Source: Dillenia suffruticosa (Eukaryota > Streptophyta > Magnoliopsida > Dilleniales > Dilleniaceae). Taken from it: a stretch of DNA of 64,000 nucleotides. Shown in pieces: positions 47,931-59,333 of this stretch. The translations under genes and the position numbers were made by a program. The notes under the pieces are model-generated. The model ran no database searches. It was not told the origin of the DNA and worked only from the letters and a program-made list of their open reading frames with translations. The stretch covers positions 10,128,001-10,192,000 of the forward strand of contig JAVTVX010000017.1 of the NCBI GenBank assembly GCA_033439265.1, in the 5' to 3' direction. Every line of letters starts with the position of its first letter. Position 1 is the first letter of the stretch.

Positions 47931-49160
47931 TTTTGTAAATTCTTTCATAACTTGATGAGTTTTTCTTGAAAATGATAATTAATGTCTGCAACTCTTACTA
48001 TTTCTGTACTTGATTCTTTGCCAAATTTTTTCTCATACCTTTGCCTTGTTTGGTTGGATTTTTCTATAGTTTCGTTAAGGTGTGGAGAGATGGACAATTT
48101 TAACATTGCTATAATGATTTTATCTTGAACACCTATACTCTCTATGATGGATTTCATTTTCAATGTTCTCTTAAAAATGGTAGCCTTTTCCTCCAACCCA
48201 GAAACTTATGCTTGTACAGAACTACCAAATTATAGAGCTTGCCAAGGTATAGGATTACATGTGGATCTAATGCAGAACTACCAAAATACAGAACTGTAAT
48301 TTCAGATTCTGTCAAAATTTCAAATATGAAGATATTAATATTTAAGTATTTTGTGTCTGAGATTACTTTTAACATTATAGTTGTAGTCATTTTATATGGT
48401 TCCGCATTGATAGTTCTGCACTATGTAGAACATTCTGCATAGTGCAGCACTGTTTGGTAGTTCTGCATAACGCAGAACTTTGTTGTTTTGCATGGCATAG
48501 ATATACCGTAATTCTACAAAACGCGGAACTACTTGGTGGTTCTACATAAAGCAGAACTATCGATATTTTTATTAAAAATAAATCATTACGCTTAATATAA
48601 AAAATATTTGAAATTGATGACGTATAATAAGTTTACTATAATATTATATTAATGCAAAAATTATAATTATGAAAATATTAAATGAAAAATATTTTAAGAT
48701 ATTTTTAAAACAAAACCAATTATAATAAAGATACGAAAAGATATTATATAGATTCTTTTATTATATACAAAATATTTTTGCATATAGCAAAATTACTATA
48801 GTATTATAATACGAATAAAATTATAATTTTATAATACTAAAATATAATATTTTGAAATTTAAGATTCCAAAATTTCTAAATATTAGTACTTAGATATTCT
48901 ACTATTGAAACTATTTTAATGAATTGAATAGTATACCTTGCTTTATTATTTAATATTTTTACATTTTGCTTTTGCTCATTCCATGTGGTTCAAAGTTTGG
49001 TAGTTCTGCATAATACAGAACTATTTTGTGATTTTGCATAGTACAGAACTACTAATATTTTTATTAAAAAAATATATAATTACCCAAAAATATAAAAAAT
49101 ATTTAAAATAAATGATATATCTCATTCCTTGTGATTTGAAGTTTGGTGGTTCTATATTTG
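47931..49160. other. Gene-free stretch with scattered GTTCTGC palindromes
   Basis: A minus-strand frame (48196-47945) and others are short and unrecognised. Clusters of GTTCTGC...GCAGAAC motifs lie at 48215-48300, 48410-48565 and 49000-49050, separated by AT-rich DNA. Confidence 0.4.
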
Positions 49161-51425
49161 AAATCATTTAAATGTGATTTCTAAAAAATTTACACTATCA
49201 CAACCCTAAACAAAATAAAGAAAAATATTTTCAGGTGTTTTAAAAATAATAATAATATTTTGAGAGATTAAAAAATAGCAGAACCATGTCGTTCTGCATA
49301 GCAGAACCATGAGACTCTGCATAGCAGAATCATGTGGCTCTGCATAGCTGAATAATGTCGTTCTGCGTACCGCCTTGTTATTCAAATATTCAATTTTTTT
49401 AATATTAAAAATAATTTATTTAGATATTTGATATTTATTTAAATAAAATATAAAATTATAATATGAAATATGAAAATATTAAATGATGAACAAAACCAAC
49501 ATTATTAATATTTTTATTTAAATAAATGTATAAATATTTTTATCATTTAAAATTTATAAGAATAAAAATTAACAAATTAAATATATAATTTTTAATACAG
49601 AGCATGCACACCATGCACACTATAAGTTACCTTTTGTCACGCCTCCCTCTATATAGAAAGAAAGACCCCAAAAATAAAAAAAAAATGAATATATAAGCAC
49701 CCAAAAACAATTATGTCGTTTAGACATAACATTGCATAACATTACATAGATAATTTTTTTTCAGATATAATTTATTTAATATCTAATTTATTTAATTTTA
49801 AATAAATATCTGCATATTTAAATTAAATATTTAAATTTTTTATTCTTATAAAATTTTAAATTGCATATTTATATTTATAAGTTTTAGTTTTGTTTTATTT
49901 CTTAATATTTTTATATTTTATATTACGATTAACATTTTATTTGAAAATCCTATTTTAAAAACTTTTAATTAGACAAAAATTAAAACTACTAGAGTAAAAA
50001 TTTTAGATACACAATAATTCTTTAAAAGATCAAAACTATAATTTAAAAACTCCATAGTTAACTATAGGTAAAATTTATAAAATTAGATAACTTATATATA
50101 AATTGATCGAGACGAATTCATATGTAATGCCTACCAAAAGAATATTTGATTTATTATATGAAATCTTTAAATAACTAAATTATTTTTTGTATTTTTATAC
50201 TTTACAAACCTTAAATTAAATATTAATATTTATGCATTTTTTAGATTTAAATTATTAAATATTATGATTTCAAATTAATATTTATGTAATTTTTATTTCA
50301 CACCAATATTAATGTTATATATGTTATGTCCATGTATTTTTCATTTAAATTTAGAATGTTTAATATTAGATAAATATTTAAATATTAGCTAACCTAAAAA
50401 TGCAATCTATAAAAATTATAATTATAAAAATATCTATTATATTATGGTTTTTAATAATCTTTCACTTTTTTTGAAAAGATTTAATATTTATAAAAAAGAA
50501 AAACTATATTTATTTTATAGAAACAAATCGAATTTAAACTTTTTTAAATCATTTAGACGTGATTTCTCAAAAATTTACACCATCACAACCATAAACAAAA
50601 TAAAAATTATGTTTTCGGGTATTTTAAAAATAATAATAATATTTTGGAAGATTAAAAATGTTTTGCTTTTTGGCGGGGAATAATAGCATAACCATGTCGT
50701 TCTGCGTATCAGAACTTTGTGGTTCTACGTACCACCTTATTATTCCAATTTTCAATTTTTTATAATATTAAAAATAATTTATTTGGATATTTGATATTTA
50801 TTTAAATAAAATATGAAATTATAACATGAAATGTGAAAATATTAAATGATGAACCAAAACAATATTATTAATATTTTTATTTAAATAGATTTATAAATAT
50901 TTTTATCATTTGAAACTGTATAAGAATAAAAATTAACAAATTAAATATATAATTTTTAATATAAAACACGCACACCACGTACACTACAAGCTACCTTTTG
51001 TCATGACTCCCTCTATATAGAAAAAAAGACCCAAAAAATAAAAAAAACAAGGAATATACAAACACTAAAAAACAATTATGTCGTTTAAACATAACATTAT
51101 ATAGATAATTTTTTTTCGGATATGATTTTTTTAATATATAATTTATTTAATTTTAAATAAATATCTATATATTTAAATTAAATATTTAAATATTTTTATT
51201 CTTATAAAATTTTAAATTGCATATTCATATTTATAGGTTTTAGTTTTGGTTTATTTTTTAATATTTTTATATTTTATTTTACGATTAACATGTTATTTGA
51301 AACTCCAATTTTTAAAACTTTTAGTTAGACACAGACAAAAATTAAAACTATTAAAGTAAAAGTTTTAGATAGATAAAGATTTTTTAAAAATTAAAACTCT
51401 AATTTAAAAACTCTATAGTTAAATA
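49161..51425. repeat. Direct duplication, unit about 1.37 kb (49161-50062 and 50546-51425)
   Basis: Both copies begin AAATCATTTA(A/G)(A/-)..GTGATTTC, contain a short cluster of CATGTCGTTCTGC motifs, TATTTAAATAAAATAT, GACTCCCTCTATATAGAAA or close variants, and end at ACTCCATAGTTAA-like sequence. Offset is 1363-1385 bp. About 480 bp of AT-rich sequence lies between. No gene is recognised. Confidence 0.8.
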
Positions 51426-51949
51426 ATAATTTAGTTTTGGTTTATTATTTAATATTATCACATTCTATTTCAATTTAATATTTCAATCCAATATCAAATA
51501 TCTAAATATACATATTCAAACATATCACATGTGGTTCTGCGAAACGTAGATCACCTTCTGGCTCTCCAAAATGCAGAATCACGTTGTGGGTCAGCGAAAC
51601 GCAGAATTTCGTTATCGTTCTGTGCAGTATAGAACTATTTTAAAAAATTAAAACTGATAAAAAAATAGGAAAAAAAAACATATTTAATTCTGTTTTAAAC
51701 ATTTTTTTGAGTTAACATATAACTTTTAATATGTAGCACAAACACCACGCACACTATATTTTTAATATATACATTTAAATCCAAATGTATTTAAATATAC
51801 AACTTAAATCTAAATATGTTAAAATATAACATATTTTTTTTCTCATTCTAATGTATTTTTTTATTTTAATATAATATATTTAATGTTAAATGAATATATT
51901 TAAAATATATTTCTCTGTCTTTTTCTGTTTTTATTTTTTCGGTATTACA

Positions 51950-52247
51950 AAAAAAATTATATATATCACAAAAGTAAAATTAATACAAATTTTACTAAAC
52001 TACACTGTGCAACTCTCTTCATTTTGTAACCAAAATCAAAACTCTACACCGCACATCGCGCGGTGTACACCTCCTAGTCCAGAAAAAGACGCGAGGGTCT
52101 CAACTCGCGTGTTATTGATTCCGGCGGTTTTGGATGCCGAAAAACAACCAATAAAACTTAAAAAAAAATCATTTTAAATTTTGAAAATACTGTGCAAAAT
52201 CTCAAGCACGATCCATTTCTGGTGCTCATTTTTTTCAAAAATTATTA
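51950..52247 (-). other. Leader (primer-proximal part) of the giant copia element
   Basis: On the minus strand this reads AAATGAGCACCAGAAATGGA, then GCATCCAAAACCGCCGGAAT and GCGAGTTGAGACCCTCGCGT. I recognise this type of text as the post-primer leader of common plant copia elements. It is contiguous with 59236-59333 once the nested element (52248-59235) is removed. The hairpin-like CACCGCACATCGCGCGGTG is at 52048-52066. Confidence 0.65.
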
Positions 52248-52759
52248 TATTGCTTATTTATGCCCATCGCGGGACATTTTGATAAGATGGAGATAATGGG
52301 ATAACTCTCATTATTAATTACCCTTTAACCATCAAAATGTAACTCCCCAATTAAGCCCAAGAGATATCCACGTGAATGAATTCTTCTTCTTCTTCTTCCT
52401 CAATGGCTTCTTGAGAGAAAATGGCTTCTTCCTTCCTGTGACGACAGCGGCCATGTGGAAAGAAACATGGCTTGGGCTCCTTGAGAGAAAATGCACATTT
52501 TCTAGAGAGAGAAAATACTGTGAAAGTTAGAGATTTTCGCATAGAAAAACCTCCCTTGTCAAAGTCATCATCGGACTTGGCTTGAGGCGTCGTGGATTTG
52601 TGGTGGTGGTTCGATTGCGTGATCACCATTCGACCGTGCAATCCGTTAGAGGGAAATCGCGACATGATCGATTTTTTGGAGACCGTTCTATCGAGATATT
52701 TATCACGAAAAATTCCGATCTATTTATTTAATACTTCCGCATGTGCGATTAAATTCACA
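52248..52759 (+). repeat. 5' LTR of the nested copia element
   Basis: Begins TATTGCTTATTTATGCCCA (terminal TG degraded to TA) and ends GATTAAATTCACA. It contains a CTT microsatellite at 52381-52399. An antisense open frame of 104 codons (52665-52351) is also present in the other LTR. Confidence 0.9.
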
Positions 52760-52760
52760 T

Positions 52761-52772
52761 TGGTATCAGAGC
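52761..52772 (+). other. Primer binding site of the nested copia element
   Basis: TGGTATCAGAGC, one base after the LTR end: the standard plant copia tRNA-Met primer site. Confidence 0.9.
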
Positions 52773-53951
52773 AGGATTGAATTTAATTCAAATTATTTTC
52801 GGAATTATTTTTGAGGTATAAGATTTTGGGATCTAGATTACGGATAAGTTTCGTGAATCCGAAAATACCGTAAGAATACCCATGGCCCAGAGATTATAAA
52901 ACTATTTTTTGTTTAATTTTTCGAGCATGTTTAGGCCATAAAAATTTCAGTCGAAATTTGTGACCGTACGAACTTTAAAATCTTAGATTTATGGCTTTAG
53001 AGGGCGGATTGATGCATGAAAATGGTTTATATGTGTTCCTTGCAGCCTAATCTATTTTTTCATATATTTTTTTATGAGTTTTGGATGCCAAAAATTGGGA
53101 TTTCCGAATGGCCGCGGAGGGCTGTGACTGGGGTGGTTAAGTTTCGCCATTTTTGGGTTTGAATCATTATAAAATCAAGTGTAAAATGTTTGGAAGATGC
53201 CTACTAATCTTTCCAGTTGAAAAATGCGAGAAAAAGCAGTCAGAATTGAGTTTTCTAACAACCAGGTCGAAAAACCCGTTACAGGACCCGTCGGGCGAAG
53301 AAGACCCGGTCCAAACCCGCGAGCGCGTGCCTCTTACGCGCTCAAAGGGGCGTCCAGCGGGCGCATGAAGCGGTCAGTCCCAGTTCGGGTCAGACCCTAA
53401 CCCGGACCGACCCGCCAAACCTACACGATCGGGTCGGATCCCTGACTCGTTGACCGGATGGTCGGGTCAAACACTGACCCGTTGACCGACCCGGTCTGAC
53501 CCGGCTCCAACCCAGCTCAACACAGCTCAACGCGTGAGCCGCGCGCCACGATTGGGAGAGCATGAGCCGAGCCGCGTCAGGCGCGTGGTGGCACGTGTGA
53601 GGCGCACCACGCGTCTGGCGCATGCACCAGGCTACTGGCAAAGCGTGGAGGCGCGTGGCAGCGCGTGGAGCACACTGCCAGCGCGCGGCGGAGTGTGTGG
53701 GCTCCGGACGGTGCGTCAAGTCGTTTAAAATTGAATTTTTTCAATTTTTTGGGGTCCTATATCCGTAAATTTGACTTTTTGTGGGTTTTTGTGTGCTGAA
53801 TCAAAGTCCGAATGGTAAGATGCGACTCCGAGTTGTGGTGTATGATGTCTGTTGACTCATACGCCCGTTTTGGTGTCTGTACTCAAGTCATTTTGGTCTT
53901 GATGATTCGTAGGGCGCACAAGATGTGATAATAAGTATCTCCAAGTCACAA

Positions 53952-54760
53952 ATGTCTCTCTTAATGTGTTAAAAACTATCGTATTAAATTTTTGTAAGGA
54001 GAGTAAACTGAATGATGTGATCTGCAAGATTTCACATCAATAGATTCAGTTTGTTCTCTAATGGTAAAATCTAACGGCAATCTGAGACATGAGTGATGGG
54101 CCCAGGGTGGGCACCGCGCCTCAGGATATACGAGAAAGAGATCTATCGTGCATGGTAAAAAAGAATTGCTAAGTTAGAGCAATTCTTATCATGGCATGCA
54201 CGATTACTTAATCTCGTTCTACGAGTCATATCTTATGGACATGTCGGTTCGACTCGCCCTATAAGAGCATTGTGTTGCTCTCTTCAGCTCCTAATGTGAG
54301 GATGTAGAAGAAAATGACTGATCATATAATGATGCAAATATCGAGTATGATCACCGAGTTAAGAAATACGGACGAGCAAATTTCGGATGGAATTTAGGTA
54401 TCGGATGTGATCCAGTTTTTACCTAATTCATGGGAAACTGTGAAATCCTATCTCACATTTGACAAAAGTATTCGTACTTTCGTTGACATGAATATGTATT
54501 GTGAGCTCGAGGAGTAGTACTTAGAGGCGAGTAGGTCACACTCGAGTCATGTTAATTCAGAGGAGTCGAGTAAGCACTTCCCCGGCGCTAAGCCAATAGC
54601 ATAAGCATGTGAACGAGACTCAAGATCCATGTAATAAAAACCATCAGAGAAAATCGACAACGAGGTACAAAAGCGCAAGGAGAAGGAATTTGATTAGACC
54701 AATATAAATTGCTACGTTTGAGGTAGATTCGGTCATTTCGCTCGTGAGTATGACGAGTAA
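53952..54760 (+). pseudogene. Copia gag with zinc knuckle, decayed
   Basis: Residues such as ISDGI, VSDVIQFLPNSWETVKSYLT and FDKSIRTFVDMNMYCELEE follow the copia gag order after several stops. A zinc knuckle at 54710-54751 reads CYV, stop, GRFGHFAREYDE: of C-C-H-C, the second Cys has become a stop (TGT to TGA) and the last Cys a Tyr (TGT to TAT). The 53260-53720 stretch just before is a GC-rich part of the leader (GGGTCAGACCCTAACCCGGA). Confidence 0.75.
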
Positions 54761-55149
54761 AAATTAATATCATTCTTCTTTACGTGGTTTGAGATTTGTC
54801 TCATTCACTATAATACTCGTTGATTTCTCTCCTTTGTAATCAGGAGCAACCGACTACGTAACTCGAGACAAGAGTGCGTAAATAGAGTTCCGTCAAGTGA
54901 ATCCTTAAGTTTGGAGGATTTATATCAAGAACAGAGCATTTGTCATTGTCAGAGAAAACGACACTTGCCATGACGTTCTTAATACTGTAGGTATTCGACG
55001 GATCTTCAATTTAGTACCTTGTCTAAGATTAACTAGGATATGCGTAAAATTATCCTTTTTTATTTAATAATACGACAATTCTATGAATTGTTCTGGTTCT
55101 AATCCATGATGAATTGTATGCACCGGATGCTGCTCCTAATGGTTTCTTG

Positions 55150-56001
55150 TCGTTATCCTATTGTCTTTATATCTGATTGCGTAGATGATGATGTAAATGA
55201 ATGATATAGTAGACTTGGACACATGGGGTAAGAGATGAATCGGTTAGTAGCGAGAGGGTTATTGGACTTGCTGACCAGATTCGAGTTATCCGTATGTGAG
55301 TTTTGTCTAGTCGGTAAAATAACGAGAAAACCATTTGGCAATACAATGAGAGGTGGGACTCTATTGCAGTTAGACCATTGTGCCTTACTTTTTTTGTGGT
55401 CATATGAGCATGAGAGCCGAAAATGGAGTTGTGTAGATAATTATAAACGCTTACGTGCGTTTCGGTTCATTTATCTGATTTCGCACAAGTCTGAGACATT
55501 AGAATGCTTCAGGAGGTTCATAAACGAGATTGAGAATTAGTTAGATTTGAGAGTAGAGACTCTCAAAACCGATTGGGGACGCTAGTATTCGTCTAAACTA
55601 CACATGGAGCTCTGTTTCGAGAAGAGTATTACGAGATTACTAACTATTAGTCAGTTCCTCATTTGAACTTTGGACAGGGAGGTAACCTGACCTTACCCAC
55701 TTGAGGTTATGGGGTTGTACCACGATTTCTAGCATTTACACGGTGAGTTAGGCCCGCGAGAAAATACGTGTTTTTAGGCGAACATAAGGACAGCACTGTA
55801 ATCGAGATTAAGTCTCGTAATACCACATTACTTGAGGATGATTTCCTTAAGAGAGGTGAAATCAATTTGGATCTTACCCTTTATACGATGGATGAGCCTA
55901 GTGGCTCGGGGAGCCCAGCGGCAGGATACAAGAATCCACTACGAATCTTAATCTCAGTAGGAGCGATCCATCAAGAGGTAAAGATTTTTCTCTCCTCATA
56001 A
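55150..56001 (+). pseudogene. Copia gag-pre-integrase and integrase, decayed
   Basis: YSRLGHMG, stop, EMNRLVARGLL and FELSVCEFCLVGKITRKPFG form gag-pre-integrase (the LWH.RLGH motif has lost LW). Integrase follows: LQLDHC, DNYKRLRAFRFIYLISHKSE and ETLECFRRFINEIEN. The linker at 55796-55900 reads VIEIKSRNTTLLEDDF. The frame from 55235 to 55540 is open for 101 codons, the longest intact piece. A protease between gag and this region (about 54860-55120) is not readable. Confidence 0.8.
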
Positions 56002-56149
56002 GAGTATCGAGAATGCGTATTTAAACGTTGCTTCTCGATTAAGGGTGAGACCCTCGTTATGACTCTAAAGATGATGAGAAATCCAAAACGGTCCAAGAGG
56101 CTCTCGAGAGTTGTGCAAAAGACAGTTTATTGAAGACCATAAATGAAGA

Positions 56150-56760
56150 GAAGGAGTTAATGAGAATCAACGGGGTCTAGGACCTAGTTGATTTGCCTGA
56201 GGGTGGAAGGACTATTGGAACGAGTAGATTCACAAAATCAAGATAAAAGTCAACGGATTGATGAAAAGGTAAATAATCCGTCTAGTAACCAAGGGTTATA
56301 CTTAAAATGAAGGGTGGACTACCGGGGTGTCGTAGTCAAATTTATCTCGATCCGTTTAGCAATTGTCACGAACATGGATTTGGAGTCACACCACAAGAAC
56401 GTAAAGACCGCTTTCCATAGTGGAAATCTAGATGAGGCGATCTACATAGAGCATCCCTCTGGGTTCGTTCTAGTAGATTAGGTGAATAAAGTCTGTTGAT
56501 TTTAGAAATAAACATACGACCTTAAGCCATCATCTAGACAGCGGCGCTTGAGATTTTACGAGAAGATGATATCTTATGGTTTTGTAATGATCGAGTAGGA
56601 TCATTGTATCTATCTGATATGTCCCGATAACTCCTTTATGAACATGTTCTCATATGTAGGTGACATTCTGTTGGCCGGGAACAACAGAGTTTACAATAAC
56701 CATTGTAATTTGGTTATGAGGTTTTAATTCATTTTCAGATTTTGGATCCATAGGAATCGC
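56150..56760 (+). pseudogene. Copia reverse transcriptase, decayed
   Basis: It starts ELMRINGV, stop (TAG for Trp at 56178-56180), DLVDLPEGGRTIGTSRFTK, and continues with LAIVTNMDLE and VKTAFHSGNLDEAIYIEHPS. The active site at 56653-56664 reads YVGD in SYVGDILLAGN instead of YVDD, so the first catalytic Asp is lost. Several stops are present. Confidence 0.8.
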
Positions 56761-57339
56761 TTGAAAATGGTGTTAACTCTTTAACAAGAGTTTTACATCA
56801 GGTAAATTCTTGAATATTTCAAGATGAGCGATGATGACCTAATATATACTCTATCGCTAAAGGTAAAAATCTGATTCTTGACATGTGTCCTAACATTTAT
56901 AAAGAAATAAGGGAGATGAGTACAATCCCTTATTTCAGTGCAATGTACAGTTTAATGTATGCGATGAGACATACATGACTAGACGTTTATTTTGCGGTCG
57001 ATATGGTGAGTAGGTATTAATAGAATTCTGGAAGGAATCACTGTAGAGCAGTGAAAAATGATTCTGAAATATGTCATTTGAACTGCAAACCTCTCCATGT
57101 GTTACGGATGAGATGATTTACGTTTTTCGTTGGGATTCAGATACTGACTGGGAGTAGCGATCTGAATAAACGCAAACTAACATTAGGTTTTATCTTCTTA
57201 GAGCAGTAAGAAGAGAACCTATATATTTTTATTTACGATAAAAACTGAGTTTGTAGTATGCTCAATTGCAGTTCATGAGAATGGTTGGATTTAGACATTT
57301 CTGAATGATTTAGGGTCGTAACAGATAGTGGGAGGTTAG

Positions 57340-57545
57340 TGATAATTATTGTGATAATCAAACCGCTATTGTCAACAATTGAGACCCTAAGTGTTATAGT
57401 AAAAGCCAAACACATTGATACCGAAAACCACTTTGTGAGAGATATTACCGAAAAGAGTATTGTGACAACTAAGTACATCATGACACATAGCATGATAGCC
57501 GATCCCTTCAGAAAATCCATTATGAGAGATTCCTTTGTGAGATAA
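57340..57545 (+). pseudogene. Copia RNase H C-terminal fragment
   Basis: DNQTAIVNN precedes a frameshift to the frame reading KAKHIDTENHFVRDITEKSI and MTHSMIADPFRKSIMRDSFV. This matches the copia RNase H DN.aAi...KHI...h...re...aDpftK order. It is the last recognisable domain, about 1.18 kb before the 3' LTR. Confidence 0.75.
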
Positions 57546-58726
57546 GGAATCATTGGGTTTAGTGTACTTTAACATTTCTCATTATGTATTGTTTTAGATA
57601 CTTATTGAAATATATGACATGCATGTATTATTGTGTCATATATTATTTCATACATTATTTATTGTCATATATTGTGATTTTGTGATAAAAGATGTGTCAA
57701 GCAAGCGTGGTCGACTTTCTCACACGAGTGACCACCTCCGACTTTGAGTGAGCGAAGATGAGACAGATTGTAGTTGTAAGAGACTTTGAGAGTGGCCCTA
57801 CTAGAACATAAATCGCCTTGATATGTGTTCAGGAGAAAGTCAAATGCGATATGACTGATATGGAAATACCCACATCCATGTTGCCTGTAAGTAGCCAGAT
57901 TTGAGATTTTAGATATCACCTGCGATTTGTGATATTGTCTCTGAGATACTCTATCTGAGATACTCTATCTGAGATCTCTGGATAAAGTTTTATGTGTAGA
58001 CTGAGTCTCATATCTGTACAGTGTTAGAGAAATCTGACATATGCCCTTTGAGAGATGGGGGAATAATACTGTGGTACGTGTTTCATACCTCGGGTGATGA
58101 GACGACCATGGGACAGTGGGATCTATTATTTGAGACGATAGTTTGATCTTGATCCTCGTTCCCACTGTGTAAGACCCGACATCCATTGGGTGGGATCTCT
58201 TATGCTCTTATTACTTTCGACTGTATTTAGAAGTTTTGGTTCAGTGTTGTTATTTTAGTCTGTTTACCTATACCCCGAAAGATAAATTGAGATCTAAGGG
58301 GCAGGTTTAGGAAAACAACTGAATTGAAACTGATAAATTCGAGTTTGGGAAAAGAAAGGTAAATAGACATTACATCATTATCGTGTATTCACAGGTCGAC
58401 CTATTATGTTAATCTATGTTGGGATTCAAACATAATAGTGAATATATAGTCGAGCAAATTGATTGGAGATCACTTTCGATGAGAAAAGTGGCTCGATGGA
58501 TATAAATGCATTGAGTCTGGGGTATAGTGTGTTGTTTTTTATACTAATTGTGACTTCTCGATCATCTTAACAGGTATATCGAGAAGTCTTTGCGCGAATG
58601 TACTCGCTGGTCGCACGACGCCCAATCCAGTATGAAGGTCTAGTAGGGTGATATGATAGATCGCATCGCATGAGTTGCAATCTTGTGATTGACGGAAGTG
58701 AAATGCCCTCATGTGCAAATGGGAAA
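57546..58726 (+). other. Long 3' untranslated region of the nested element, with polypurine tract
   Basis: No frame with retroelement similarity is seen. The last bases before the LTR, GCAAATGGGAAA, form the likely polypurine tract. A short duplication GAGATACTCTATCT occurs at about 57942-57975. At nearly 1.2 kb this spacer is longer than I would expect for a compact copia element. Confidence 0.5.
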
Positions 58727-59235
58727 TGTTGGTTATTTATGCCCATTGTGGGGCATTTGGGTAAGAGAGAGATAATGGGGTAACTCCCATTATTAATTAC
58801 CATTTAACCATTAAAATGGTAACTCCCCAATTAAGCCCAAGAGATGCCAACGTGAATGAATTCTTCTTCTTCTTCCTCAATGGCTTCTTGAGTGAAAATG
58901 GCTTCTTCCTTCCTGTGAGGACAGCGGCCATGTGGAAAGAAACATGGCTTGGGCTCCTTGAGAGAAAGTGCACATTCTCTAGAAAGAGAAAATACTGTGA
59001 AGGTTGGACATTTTCGCGTAGAAAAATCTCCCTTGTCAAAGTCGTCATCAAACTTGACTTGAGATGTCGTGGATTTGCGGTGGTGGTTCAATTGTGTGAT
59101 CACCATCCGACCGTGCGATCCGTTTAAGGGAAATAACGACACGATCGATTTTTGAAAACCGCCTTATCGAGATATTTATCCCGAAAAATTTCGATCTATT
59201 TATTTTACGCTTCCGCATGTGCGATTAAATCTACA
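58727..59235 (+). repeat. 3' LTR of the nested copia element
   Basis: Begins TGTTGGTTATTTATGCCCA and ends GATTAAATCTACA. It aligns throughout with 52248-52759 and differs at scattered bases plus a 3-6 bp change in the CTT repeat. It retains the proper terminal TG...CA. Confidence 0.9.
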
Positions 59236-59320
59236 GATTATTTTGAGCCAATTTAGAAAAAAATTGAGAGGAAATTTTTTTTAAATTTATGAGAAAACAT
59301 GCTAGTAACGACAAAATTAA

Positions 59321-59331
59321 CTTTGATACTA
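59321..59331 (-). other. Degraded primer binding site of the giant element
   Basis: The minus strand reads TAGTATCAAAG beside the LTR end, against the standard TGGTATCAGAG: two G-to-A changes. The following minus-strand leader (TTAATTTTGTCGTTACTAGC) supports the reading. Confidence 0.7.
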
Positions 59332-59333
59332 AA

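Larger units (their letters stand above)
52248..59235 (+). mobile_element. Plus-strand Ty1-copia element with both LTRs, nested in the leader
   Basis: LTRs at 52248-52759 and 58727-59235 (about 510 bp, roughly nine in ten bases equal by eye), a perfect primer site at 52761-52772, leader, gag, integrase, RT and RNase H in copia order, and a purine-rich GGGAAA before the 3' LTR. Flanking bases TATTA (52243-52247) and GATTA (59236-59240) fit a 5-bp target duplication with one change. Total 6988 bp. Every domain has stops or frameshifts, so it is non-autonomous. It is the same family as the inverted partial copy at 1-1899. Confidence 0.9.
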
